From the NCBI GenBank assembly GCA_943331855.1, contig CALQNE010000066.1, positions 1 through 13,849 on the forward strand: a DNA stretch of 13,849 bases, written 5' to 3'. Below the pieces are notes generated by a model, which saw only the letters and a program-made list of their open reading frames with translations, was not told where the DNA came from and did no database searches. Source of the stretch: Bordetella parapertussis (GTDB lineage: Bacteria; Pseudomonadota; Gammaproteobacteria; Burkholderiales; Burkholderiaceae_B). How positions within the stretch are numbered: the stretch's first letter is position 1; each line of letters starts with the position of its first letter. Made by a program: the position numbers and the translations under genes. Below, one piece after another: positions 7,550-13,849 of the stretch.

Positions 7550-8299
7550 ATGCTAAAAAATTCGTTAAAGAAGCTTTGTTTCGCTGCAGCGCTGGCGATA
7601 GGTGGTCTGTCTGCGGTCTGGGCTCAAAGCGCGTCTGTGTCGTCGACCGATGTCGACGCTAAAACGCAAGAAGTTAAAAAATTGTTTGCTGAACGCTTCG
7701 GCAATCCGCCTATTAGTGGCGTGCGCCAGACGCCTTACGGTTTATATGAAGTGCAACTTGGTATGGATTTGGTTTACACAGACGAAAAGGTGACGTTCGT
7801 TCTGGATGGCACCTTGATTGATGCCAAGACCCGACGCGACATCACCCGCGAGCGTCAAGACTCTTTGGCACAAATGCCGTTTGATCAATTACCGTTTGAG
7901 TTGTCGTTCAAACAGGTGCGTGGCGATGGTTCGCGCAAAATGGCAATTTTTGAAGATCCTAATTGCGGTTACTGCAAACAATTGCGTAAATCAATTGAAG
8001 GTATGAACAACGTCACGATTTATACTTTCCCGTATCCGATCTTGTCGCCCGATTCGACTCAAAAAGTTCGTAACACGTGGTGTGCTACCGATCGTGCAGC
8101 GGTCTGGGATGCCTGGATGTTACAAAACAAAGTACCTGCGAGCGCTGACTGTGAAGTGCCGATTGATCAAATGGTTGCGCTTGGTCAAAAACTGATGGTG
8201 CGAGGAACGCCGGGCTTATTTTTTGCCGATGGATCGAGGGTAGGCGGCGCAATCCCGCGAGAAGAGATCGAAAAACGTTTACGGCAGGCTAGTAATTAA
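7550..8299 (+). CDS. dsbC: Periplasmic thiol:disulfide interchange protein DsbC
   Basis: Homodimeric periplasmic isomerase that reshuffles wrong disulfides in exported proteins and is kept reduced by DsbD. The 249-residue precursor has a Sec signal peptide (Lys-rich start, hydrophobic core about 10-23, cleavage likely after AVWA, residue 25). An N-terminal dimerisation domain (about 34-95) precedes the thioredoxin-fold domain with active site Cys139-Gly-Tyr-Cys142 in FEDPNCGYCKQL and the cis-Pro loop RGTPGLFF (218-225, Pro221). Cys178 and Cys201 match the second, structural disulfide of E. coli DsbC. CGYC is the motif of DsbC/DsbG isomerases rather than DsbA. No dsbD is nearby. The exported MltA and PhoD of this window could be clients, but that is only inference. 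Confidence 0.95.
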   Translation: MLKNSLKKLCFAAALAIGGLSAVWAQSASVSSTDVDAKTQEVKKLFAERFGNPPISGVRQTPYGLYEVQLGMDLVYTDEKVTFVLDGTLIDAKTRRDITRERQDSLAQMPFDQLPFELSFKQVRGDGSRKMAIFEDPNCGYCKQLRKSIEGMNNVTIYTFPYPILSPDSTQKVRNTWCATDRAAVWDAWMLQNKVPASADCEVPIDQMVALGQKLMVRGTPGLFFADGSRVGGAIPREEIEKRLRQASN

Positions 8300-8346
8300 T
8301 CGGCTGCCGCACATTTACTTTGCAAGAACAAAAACAGGAGCACACG

Positions 8347-9294
8347 ATGCGTATTGCCGTACTGGATGATTATTTGAAGGTCGCCCCCAACATGGCGAAA
8401 TGGGACAGCTTGAATGCAGACGTCAGTTTTTTTTCTGAATATATTCAGCCTGCCGAGCTAGCCAAGACGCTTGAGGACTTTGAGGTGATTGTTGCCATGC
8501 GCGAGCGCTCGGCGTTTCCGGCAAGCGTACTCAAGGCGTTGCCAAAGCTGCGGTTATTGGTGACGACCGGTATGCGCAATAGTTCGGTTGATATGGAGGC
8601 GTGCCGCCAACAAGGCATCGATGTCTGTGGTGCACCTGGCGACCCTAGAAGTACAGGCGCCACTGCTGAGCTCGCCTGGTCGTTGTTGCTCGCACTCTTT
8701 AAACAAATTCCAAAAGAAGCGACCAATATGCAGCAAGGCTTGTGGCAAACCACGATGCCACCTACGCTTGAAGCCAAGCGCCTGGGTCTGGTCGGTGCAG
8801 GCCATTTGGGTCAGTGTGTTGGGCGGGTCGGTTTAGCCTTTGGCATGGAGGTTGTGGCCTGGAGTCCAAATCTCACCGAAGAGCGTGCGGCCAAAGCGGG
8901 CGTCAAGCTTGTGTCTAAACAAGAGCTCTTTGCAACTTCAGATGCGATTAGTGTGCACATGGTGTTAAGCGACCGTTCGCGCGGTATTGTCGATGCAGCG
9001 AGTTTGCAGTCGATGAAATCGACGGCCTATTTGATTAATACTTCGCGCGCTGGCTTGGTCGATCAGGCGGCGCTTCAAAAACTGTTGGTCGAAGGCAAAA
9101 TTGGGGGTGCGGGGATCGACGTGTTTGATGCCGAACCTTTGGCTGCGACTGATGCCTGGCGCAAAACGCCGCGCACCTTACTTACGCCGCACTTGGGTTA
9201 TGTCACCCCTGAAAACTTCGCCATTTTTTACAGCAATGTTGTGGCAGATATTCAGGCCTGGGCCTCAGGCAGTCCGATACGAGTACTGAATTAA
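8347..9294 (+). CDS. D-isomer-specific 2-hydroxyacid dehydrogenase family protein
   Basis: NAD(P)-dependent dehydrogenase interconverting a 2-oxoacid and a D-2-hydroxyacid. From ATG 8347, preceded by AGGAG at good spacing, the product has 315 residues, normal for the family. The nucleotide-binding domain carries GLVGAGHLGQCVG (147-159; Gly150, Gly152, Gly155). The catalytic triad is Arg234 in INTSRAGLVD, Glu263 in DVFDAEPL and His282 in TPHLGYVTPENF. Substrate is unknown: the family covers glyoxylate/hydroxypyruvate, phosphoglycerate, D-lactate and other enzymes. The length and lack of an ACT domain argue against a classical serine-pathway SerA. A further nine in-frame codons upstream (from 8320) run through the ribosome binding site and are rejected. 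The stop TAA overlaps the start of the next gene by one base. Confidence 0.92.
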   Translation: MRIAVLDDYLKVAPNMAKWDSLNADVSFFSEYIQPAELAKTLEDFEVIVAMRERSAFPASVLKALPKLRLLVTTGMRNSSVDMEACRQQGIDVCGAPGDPRSTGATAELAWSLLLALFKQIPKEATNMQQGLWQTTMPPTLEAKRLGLVGAGHLGQCVGRVGLAFGMEVVAWSPNLTEERAAKAGVKLVSKQELFATSDAISVHMVLSDRSRGIVDAASLQSMKSTAYLINTSRAGLVDQAALQKLLVEGKIGGAGIDVFDAEPLAATDAWRKTPRTLLTPHLGYVTPENFAIFYSNVVADIQAWASGSPIRVLN

Positions 9295-10367
9295 TGCAGC
9301 CCGTCTTGCCGGTGCATGTCGTTGCACGACTGCTACTTGTTTTATTACTAGCCGCTGGCGTTTATTTTTTTAGCGGTTTTGTCGTGCCGGTACTGGCTGC
9401 GTTAATTATCGGATTCGCCAGTTGGCCGCTGTATTCAAAATGGGTTGAGGTGTGTGGCGGTCGAACCACCTTGGCGGCAAGTGGGGCGTTGATTTTTATT
9501 TTGTTAGTGTTGGTCGCGCCAGTTTCGCTGGCGTTGTACTACTCAGTGAACGAGGCCAGTCAGCTCTTGGCCTGGTTGTTGACAGCGAACCGGCAAGGTG
9601 TAGCCGCGCCGTCGTGGATTGTTGCCTTGCCCTATGTGGGCGAGCGGTTGGGCAGTTACTGGGCCGAATTTTTAGGCGAACCCCACGCACTTGGCACGTT
9701 GGTTGAGATGATTAGCGGGCAGCACATTGGCAATATTTATCGCGTGATTTTGTCAGCCACTGGCAACGCGTTTCACATCATGCTGACCTTGTTGTTTATG
9801 TTGATTACCTTGCTGTTTGTGTATAAAGACGGTCACCGCATGGTTGGCCAACTCGATGTGTTGGGCGAACGCGTGTTGCCGTTGAGATGGCAGCGGTTCT
9901 CGCGCGTGATTCCGGCCACGATTAGCGCGACGGTCACAGGCATGGGCCTCATCGCAATTGGTGAAGGGGTCGTGCTGGGCCTGGCCTATTGGGTTGCAGG
10001 CGTGCCTTCACCGGTATTGCTCGGGGTGATCACCGCTTTCATGGCGATGATCCCAGGTGGTGCGCCTTTATCGTTTACCTTGGTGTCCCTGTACCTGGTG
10101 GGCTCGGGCAATCCGATTGCAGGCGCAGGCCTGTTTGCCTGGGGTGCAATTGAATTATTTATTGTGGATAAAACACTGCGACCGCGATTGGTGGGTGGCC
10201 CGGTGAAACTCCCCTTTCTGCCAACTTTTTTCGGCTTGGTAGGCGGTGTCAAAACAATGGGAATTGTCGGTCTGTTTATTGGCCCTGTTTTGATGGCGTT
10301 GATGGTGGCACTTTGGCGCGAGTGGGTGCTGGATGTGAAAACCGCTGAGATGAATCGCGATAGCTGA
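9294..10367 (+). CDS. AI-2E family transporter (PerM/YdiK-like membrane protein)
   Basis: A 357-residue inner-membrane protein of the AI-2E transporter family. Hydrophobic segments lie at about 10-43 (two closely spaced helices), 61-83, 155-176, then a C-terminal cluster at about 214-235, 240-270, 274-291 and 308-342, giving about eight helices with a soluble stretch near 85-150. The C-terminal blocks FMAMIPGGAPLSF (249-261), ELFIVDKTLRPRLVGG (287-302) and GLFIGPVLMALMVALWREW (326-344) are typical of the family. Members have been proposed to export the autoinducer AI-2, but others move sodium/protons or have unknown substrates, so the name should not be read as a function. ATG 9294 overlaps the upstream TAA (TAATG), so expression is tied to the dehydrogenase gene. 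Whether the two share a substrate is unknown. Confidence 0.9.
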   Translation: MQPVLPVHVVARLLLVLLLAAGVYFFSGFVVPVLAALIIGFASWPLYSKWVEVCGGRTTLAASGALIFILLVLVAPVSLALYYSVNEASQLLAWLLTANRQGVAAPSWIVALPYVGERLGSYWAEFLGEPHALGTLVEMISGQHIGNIYRVILSATGNAFHIMLTLLFMLITLLFVYKDGHRMVGQLDVLGERVLPLRWQRFSRVIPATISATVTGMGLIAIGEGVVLGLAYWVAGVPSPVLLGVITAFMAMIPGGAPLSFTLVSLYLVGSGNPIAGAGLFAWGAIELFIVDKTLRPRLVGGPVKLPFLPTFFGLVGGVKTMGIVGLFIGPVLMALMVALWREWVLDVKTAEMNRDS

Positions 10368-10379
10368 CTAGCGTCTCAG
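10345..10379. terminator. Candidate bidirectional terminator or hairpin at a convergent gene junction
   Basis: CTGAGA (10345-10350) pairs with TCTCAG (10374-10379), CGC (10356-10358) with GCG (10371-10373), and TAG (10361-10363) with CTA (10368-10370), around a 4-base loop that contains the last three bases region of the AI-2E stop codon. The 12 base pairs are interrupted by one-sided bulges of 5 and 2 bases. It sits where plus-strand and minus-strand genes meet, 39 bases apart. There is no U-tract on either strand, so a standard Rho-independent terminator is not supported; the structure could help slow both polymerases or be chance. Confidence 0.3.
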
Positions 10380-10406
10380 GCTCGAAAATTGTGTAGGCCA
10401 GAGCTG

Positions 10407-11045
10407 TCAAGAAAGATTGCTTTTTAGCTTCGAGATATCAATATTTTTGAATAACAGGATGAGTTCAGCGAGTGAATTGACTTGCATTTTTTGAAGTACG
10501 CGCGCGCGATGAAGTTTGACGGTTGCTGCCGCAGAACCGTCGGCTGTTGCGATTTGTTTGTTTGTGTTTCCAGCCAGGATTGCCTCAAGGATGTCGCGTT
10601 CACGTGGCGTTAGGTGGCGATAGTTTTGTTCTACCTGAAGTGTTTTGATCAAGGCCGTATGGATCGCACGATCTTGATCAAGCGCACGGCGGATACTCAG
10701 CAACAAATCTTCTATTGAAAACGGCTTTAATAAGAAGTCGCTAGCGCCTTGCTTCATTCCTTGCACGATCTGAATCGGTAAACTTTCACCACTGATAAAT
10801 ATTGTGGGCGTGGTCCAGCCATGGTGCGCTAAGTCTGCCTGCAGTTCAACGCCACTTTGACCAGGCATGCGCATGTCAAGCACCAGGACTGCGGGTGATA
10901 CCGGTGTTGCATGCTTTAGAAATTCAGCGGCGCTTTCATAGGCGTTTACCGTATACCCTAAGCGTGCGAATGTGGTCGTCAGCGCTAATCTGATCGAGGC
11001 GTCATCGTCGACCAGATAAACGTGACCGATATTGGGTGCTTCCAT
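10407..11045 (-). CDS. FixJ/LuxR-type two-component response regulator (orphan in this window)
   Basis: A 212-residue DNA-binding response regulator. The receiver domain (about 8-120) has the acidic pocket Asp13-Asp14, the phosphorylation site Asp57 in VLVLDMRMPG, and Lys107 in FLLKPF, so it looks phosphorylation-competent. The C-terminal LuxR-type helix-turn-helix (about 145-198) reads LTPRERDILEAILAG ... TVKLHRARVLQKM, as in the FixJ/TodT group. The start is ATG 11045, 11 bases after the phoD stop; the ribosome binding site AAGGGA overlaps that stop. A long in-frame N-terminal extension reaching 11318 lies inside phoD and resembles no receiver domain, so it is rejected. No histidine kinase gene is visible, so the input signal is unknown. 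Its coupling to phoD suggests a role in that gene's control or response, which is inference only. Confidence 0.92.
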   Translation of the reverse strand: MEAPNIGHVYLVDDDASIRLALTTTFARLGYTVNAYESAAEFLKHATPVSPAVLVLDMRMPGQSGVELQADLAHHGWTTPTIFISGESLPIQIVQGMKQGASDFLLKPFSIEDLLLSIRRALDQDRAIHTALIKTLQVEQNYRHLTPRERDILEAILAGNTNKQIATADGSAAATVKLHRARVLQKMQVNSLAELILLFKNIDISKLKSNLS

Positions 11046-11052
11046 GGCGAGA

Positions 11053-11058
11053 TCCCTT
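11053..11058 (-). promoter_or_regulatory. Ribosome binding site AAGGGA of the response regulator, overlapping the phoD stop codon
   Basis: In minus-strand sense the phoD stop TAA runs directly into GGGA, giving AAGGGA 7 bases before ATG 11045. It decides the short start of the regulator and implies that phoD and the regulator are translated from one message. Confidence 0.75.
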
Positions 11059-12637
11059 ATTGGTGACCATAGGTTACGGTCTGGATTGCAGCGCGTCCTG
11101 CCTCGACGGCGAACTTCGCCAACGTAAAGGCCTTGGTGTTTGGATCGGTTGCGTCGTTGACGGCGACTAAGGTAGTCGTGAGCTGCGAAGGTGTGAGTTC
11201 GACCACGCCGTAGCCGCGAGAAGCCGCGTTGGCAAAGATAAAGTGTGGGTTGTTTTCGAGCTGTTTGGCAAGTTGCGCCGCGGTCGAGCTTGAAAGCGAA
11301 GTGATGCTGGTGCCACAAAACTCGACACCGATCGCTTCACAATCTGGATTGTTGTAATCAGATAAAACATGCCCTACCCAGTTTTCGTGAATATCGCCGC
11401 CTAAAACAACGGGGTTGCTCAGACGGGTTTGCATCATTGAATCTGTCAGGCGTCTGCGCGCGGCCGGGTATCCATCCCAACCATCGTTTCTCAGCAATTG
11501 CCCGCCTGTGGTGCTGAAGTTGCGACGGCCAAACAAGGTTTGTTGGCCAAGCAGATTCCACTGGCTACGAGAGGCAGCAAACTGTTGTGCAAGCCAGCGT
11601 TCTTGCGCTTGACCAAGCAAGGTGCGTTGAGGCTGATTGAAGCTTTCGCATTTGTTTGGATCGACGCGTGCCGAGCCGGGACGATTGTTGGGCGTGCAGG
11701 CTTGCACGTCACGATATTGCCGATCGTCAAGTGTGTAAAGCGTTGCGAGCTTGCCGTACGCTACGCTGCCATACACGCGCGCCTCTCCGCTGTGCCCCGC
11801 AATGATGTTTTTAAAGCTCGCCCGCGTCACCGGCATATTTTCATAAAAAGCTTGATAGGCCGCTCGTCGCCGTGCCATGAAGTCTATGACGGGTGTGCCC
11901 GACAAACCTTCGTGCGTGCCTGCATAATCATTTTGAACCTCGTGATCATCCCACGTGATCAACCAGGGGTAGGCCGCGTGGATCGCTTGTAGATCAGGAT
12001 CAGACTTGTGTAGCGCATAGCGGTCGCGATAGCCCTCAAGCGTCGTAATCCAGCCGCCCGGCGTGGGCCGTACTTCAAGAGGGCGTGAGGACGGATACTC
12101 GTAAATGTAATCGCCTAAAAACAGCACGAAGTCCAGATTTTCAGTGAGCATGTGGCGGTAGGCGCCGTAGTAGCCGTTTCCCCATTGTTGACACGACGCG
12201 TAGGCCAGACGCAAGCGTTTGACTTCAGCCTCGGGTGCTGGAAAGGTACGCGTGTGCCCAGTGGTGCTTGTGGCTGCGCCCGAAATAAAGCGATAGAAGT
12301 AGGCGCGATCAGGCTCTAGTCCTGAAACCTCGACGTGTACCGAATGACCTAGGGCAGGCGTGGCGTGAGCCACGCCTGAGGCGGCCAAGCGACTGAACTG
12401 AGTGTCGTGAGCAAGCTGCCAGGTCACCGGCACCGCGGTTGCGCCTAGCCCCGCTGCTTGAACCGCGGGGGCGGCCAGACGCGTCCAAAGCACGAGCGAA
12501 GCACTCGTGGGTGAACCGCTGGCGACGCCCAGACCAAAAGGGTTGAGGGACCAGGTTTGCTGACTCAAGCCCGTGCGCGGCAACGCCAATAAGGCGGCTG
12601 AAGCCGAGATGAGTTTTAAAACGTGACGACGTTGCAT
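11057..12637 (-). CDS. phoD: PhoD-like alkaline phosphatase/phosphodiesterase, Tat-exported
   Basis: Metallophosphoesterase of the PhoD family, which releases phosphate from phosphomonoesters and phosphodiesters outside the cytoplasm. The 526-residue precursor starts MQRRHVLKLISASAALLALP, with a twin-arginine (Arg3-Arg4) followed by a hydrophobic stretch, fitting Tat export of a folded metalloenzyme. An N-terminal beta domain (about 32-130) precedes the catalytic domain. Visible motifs are YASCQQWGNGYYGAYRHM (146-163, Cys149), FLGDYIYEY (173-181, Asp176), ITWDDHEVQNDYAG (227-240, Asp230, Asp231, His232) and VVLGGDIHENWVGH (410-423, Asp415, His417), which correspond to the metal-binding core. 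AAAGG about 9 bases before ATG 12637 serves as ribosome binding site. It lies 65 bases after the DUF4337-like gene, and the response regulator follows. No Pho box is recognisable by eye upstream. The exact substrate is not known. Confidence 0.93.
   Translation of the reverse strand: MQRRHVLKLISASAALLALPRTGLSQQTWSLNPFGLGVASGSPTSASLVLWTRLAAPAVQAAGLGATAVPVTWQLAHDTQFSRLAASGVAHATPALGHSVHVEVSGLEPDRAYFYRFISGAATSTTGHTRTFPAPEAEVKRLRLAYASCQQWGNGYYGAYRHMLTENLDFVLFLGDYIYEYPSSRPLEVRPTPGGWITTLEGYRDRYALHKSDPDLQAIHAAYPWLITWDDHEVQNDYAGTHEGLSGTPVIDFMARRRAAYQAFYENMPVTRASFKNIIAGHSGEARVYGSVAYGKLATLYTLDDRQYRDVQACTPNNRPGSARVDPNKCESFNQPQRTLLGQAQERWLAQQFAASRSQWNLLGQQTLFGRRNFSTTGGQLLRNDGWDGYPAARRRLTDSMMQTRLSNPVVLGGDIHENWVGHVLSDYNNPDCEAIGVEFCGTSITSLSSSTAAQLAKQLENNPHFIFANAASRGYGVVELTPSQLTTTLVAVNDATDPNTKAFTLAKFAVEAGRAAIQTVTYGHQ
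12355..12378. repeat. Perfect 10-bp inverted repeat with 4-base loop inside phoD
   Basis: CAGGCGTGGC (12355-12364) and GCCACGCCTG (12369-12378) are exact reverse complements separated by GTGA. The GC-rich stem lies fully within the phoD coding sequence, where it encodes residues around SGVAHATP (about 87-94). A hairpin this stable near the start of the message could affect translation or RNA decay, but it may simply follow from codon choice. Confidence 0.8.
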
Positions 12638-12702
12638 ACCCGTTGGCCTTTAATTGCAAACGACAGCAAGGTGCAGTAGCGGATCGATGCCGTGCGTTGC
12701 CC

Positions 12703-13245
12703 TTAAAACAGTGCGGTCGCCCCAAACATGGCAAAAATTCCGAAGCCGACCGCAACAATGCCTAAGCCACCCGCGAGCCAAGCCAGTAGCATGACGTTTG
12801 TAATAATGGCAGAAGAGGCAAGCACGATCGCGACTTGCAGCATGCCCGATGAAATTTCAAGATTGTGGTACTTGTGGTTGGCGAGTTCGCCCAACGCTTG
12901 CGCTTTTTTGGCACGCTCAGCGAGCTCTTTACGACCCTCACCGGTCTCTGGCTCAGACTCATAACGCTTGACTGCGGCACCCCATTTTTTTATTTGCTCA
13001 GCCGTTTTTGGTTCTTCGGCGTGCGCGCTGATTTGTGCTGTTTGCAAAGCGAGTTCAGTACCCGTTTTGCGAATTGATTTTGCCTGGAAGAATGCCCACA
13101 AGTTAGAGGCCTCAACTTGTTTGGTGATGACCTCAGTTTGATAAGCTTTGCTCAAGGTTTCGCTAATCGCCAAAAACAGGGCTAGCACTGCGATGATCAG
13201 TGCAATCTTTTTGTTTGACGGGTCAACGTGGACATGTTCTGACAT
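12703..13245 (-). CDS. DUF4337-like membrane protein of unknown function
   Basis: A 180-residue protein that by overall pattern resembles the DUF4337 family, a group without known function. A short polar N-terminus (MSEHVHVDPSNKK) is followed by a membrane helix at about 13-30, a central soluble charged region (about 35-130) rich in Ala, Lys and Glu that may form helical or coiled-coil structure, and two further membrane helices at about 134-151 and 154-178 reaching the C-terminus. No catalytic motif is visible. GGAG 6 bases before ATG 13245 supports the start. It lies 28 bases after the hydroxyacid dehydrogenase gene and 65 bases before phoD, on the same strand, so co-transcription is plausible. 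The family call is from memory of its architecture and would need a profile search. Confidence 0.75.
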   Translation of the reverse strand: MSEHVHVDPSNKKIALIIAVLALFLAISETLSKAYQTEVITKQVEASNLWAFFQAKSIRKTGTELALQTAQISAHAEEPKTAEQIKKWGAAVKRYESEPETGEGRKELAERAKKAQALGELANHKYHNLEISSGMLQVAIVLASSAIITNVMLLAWLAGGLGIVAVGFGIFAMFGATALF

Positions 13246-13273
13246 AGGGGGCTCCGGGTAGATAAATTATTAA

Positions 13274-13849
13274 TTAAGTGGGATAGGTGCCAGGTAGCAA
13301 AATAGTTTTATCAACCGTTTCGATATCGGTACGCCCACAAAAAGCCATGGTGAGATCAAGTTCTTTATGCAAGATTTCAAGTACTTTCTGCACGCCTGTT
13401 TCGCCCAGGGCACCCAGACCGTACAAAAAGGCGCGACCAATATAACAACCTTGGGCACCTAACGCACGTGCTTTTAAGATGTCCTGGCCGCTGCGTATGC
13501 CGCCATCCATGTGAATTTCAATTTGCTTGCCCACCGCATCGACGATGGCGGGTAAGGACTCGATGCTTGAGGCCGCACCGTCGAGTTGACGACCACCGTG
13601 GTTGCTGACGATCAACGCATCTGCACCGCTATTGAGTGCCATCCGTGCGTCGTCGACATCTTGAATCCCTTTCAGGATCAGCTTGCCACCCCAAAGTTTC
13701 TTGATCCAGGCTACATCATCCCAGTTCAGACGTGGATCAAATTGCGAGGCAGTCCATTCGCTGAGCTTGCTCATATCGCTGACGCCTTGAACGTGACCGA
13801 CAATATTGCCAAACTGACGATTTGAGGTGCCGAGCATGCCCATGGCCCA
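13274..13849 (-). CDS. FMN-dependent alpha-hydroxy-acid dehydrogenase (L-lactate dehydrogenase type), C-terminal part
   Basis: The C-terminal 191 codons of a gene that begins beyond the right edge; the full family is about 380-400 residues. Enzymes of this family oxidise L-2-hydroxyacids such as L-lactate, L-mandelate or glycolate with FMN. In the visible part, counted from the edge, Lys60 in KLILKGI contacts FMN, and His84 and Arg87 in SNHGGRQLDGA are the catalytic base and substrate-binding Arg. HMDGGIRSGQDILKARALGA (113-132) and GRAFLYGLGALGETG (138-152) form the FMN phosphate-binding end of the TIM barrel. The frame continues without a stop to base 13849 (Trp-Ala before the first internal Met), so the internal ATG at 13843 is not the start. 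In bacteria an LldD-type membrane-linked L-lactate dehydrogenase is the most likely identity; mandelate or glycolate-type enzymes are alternatives. Confidence 0.9.
   Translation of the reverse strand, partial: WAMGMLGTSNRQFGNIVGHVQGVSDMSKLSEWTASQFDPRLNWDDVAWIKKLWGGKLILKGIQDVDDARMALNSGADALIVSNHGGRQLDGAASSIESLPAIVDAVGKQIEIHMDGGIRSGQDILKARALGAQGCYIGRAFLYGLGALGETGVQKVLEILHKELDLTMAFCGRTDIETVDKTILLPGTYPT

Noticed and set aside
8300..8346. A possible promoter or terminator between dsbC and the dehydrogenase gene
   Set aside because: The 47 bases show only the AGGAG ribosome binding site; I see no convincing hairpin or -35/-10 pair.
9294..10367. A quorum-sensing AI-2 export system
   Set aside because: The family name suggests AI-2 export but members have varied substrates, and no luxS or lsr-type gene is present in the window.
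11046..11318. A long N-terminal extension of the response regulator reaching 11318
   Set aside because: It overlaps phoD in another frame, is rich in Arg and His in the way of shadow frames, and ATG 11045 has a good ribosome binding site directly before a typical receiver domain.
11498..11992. A 164-residue plus-strand open frame inside phoD
   Set aside because: The minus-strand PhoD motifs cover the same bases, and this frame shows no domain or start signals.
1..13849. CRISPR arrays, tRNA or rRNA genes, insertion sequences, prophage or defence genes
   Set aside because: No tandem direct repeats, terminal inverted repeats, transposase or integrase motifs, or RNA-gene signatures were seen; the genes are ordinary chromosomal families.

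Overview
The window reads as a typical chromosomal segment of a betaproteobacterium, most likely Burkholderiales and probably the Alcaligenaceae/Bordetella side. That call rests on gene order (rpe-gph-trpE-trpG-trpD beside a divergent apaG and mltA), protein style and moderately high GC. It is inference; I could not run a database search. Nearly every base belongs to a recognisable gene. I see no insertion sequence, prophage, CRISPR array, tRNA or rRNA, and no gene-free stretch over 300 bases.

Left part, minus strand (1-4582), in transcription order: rpe (ribulose-5-phosphate 3-epimerase), gph (phosphoglycolate phosphatase), then the tryptophan genes trpE, trpG and trpD (cut by the left edge). 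Between gph and trpE is a 220-base leader. It holds a gene too short for ordinary ORF calling: a 23-residue peptide with four Trp codons in two adjacent pairs, followed by alternative RNA pairings and a terminator hairpin with a U-tract. This is a complete-looking trp attenuator and the best hidden feature of the window.

Middle part, plus strand (4641-10367): apaG starts divergently from rpe. Then come mltA (lytic transglycosylase lipoprotein), a UbiH/COQ6-family FAD hydroxylase, a DsbC-type periplasmic disulfide isomerase, a D-2-hydroxyacid dehydrogenase and an AI-2E-family membrane protein. Spacing is tight, with stop codons overlapping the next ribosome binding site or start codon at several junctions, so much of this is probably co-transcribed.

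Right part, minus strand (10407-13849), in transcription order: an FMN-dependent L-2-hydroxyacid (L-lactate type) dehydrogenase (cut by the right edge), a three-helix DUF4337-like membrane protein, a Tat-exported PhoD-like phosphatase, and a FixJ-type response regulator whose ribosome binding site overlaps the phoD stop codon. No histidine kinase gene is in the window. The two gene blocks converge near 10367-10407 around an imperfect hairpin that lacks a U-tract.

Overall the region is mostly core metabolism and envelope maintenance. I did not find a clearly new multi-gene system. The points most worth a second look are the trp attenuator, which also sits downstream of rpe-gph, and the coupling of a PhoD phosphatase to an orphan response regulator.
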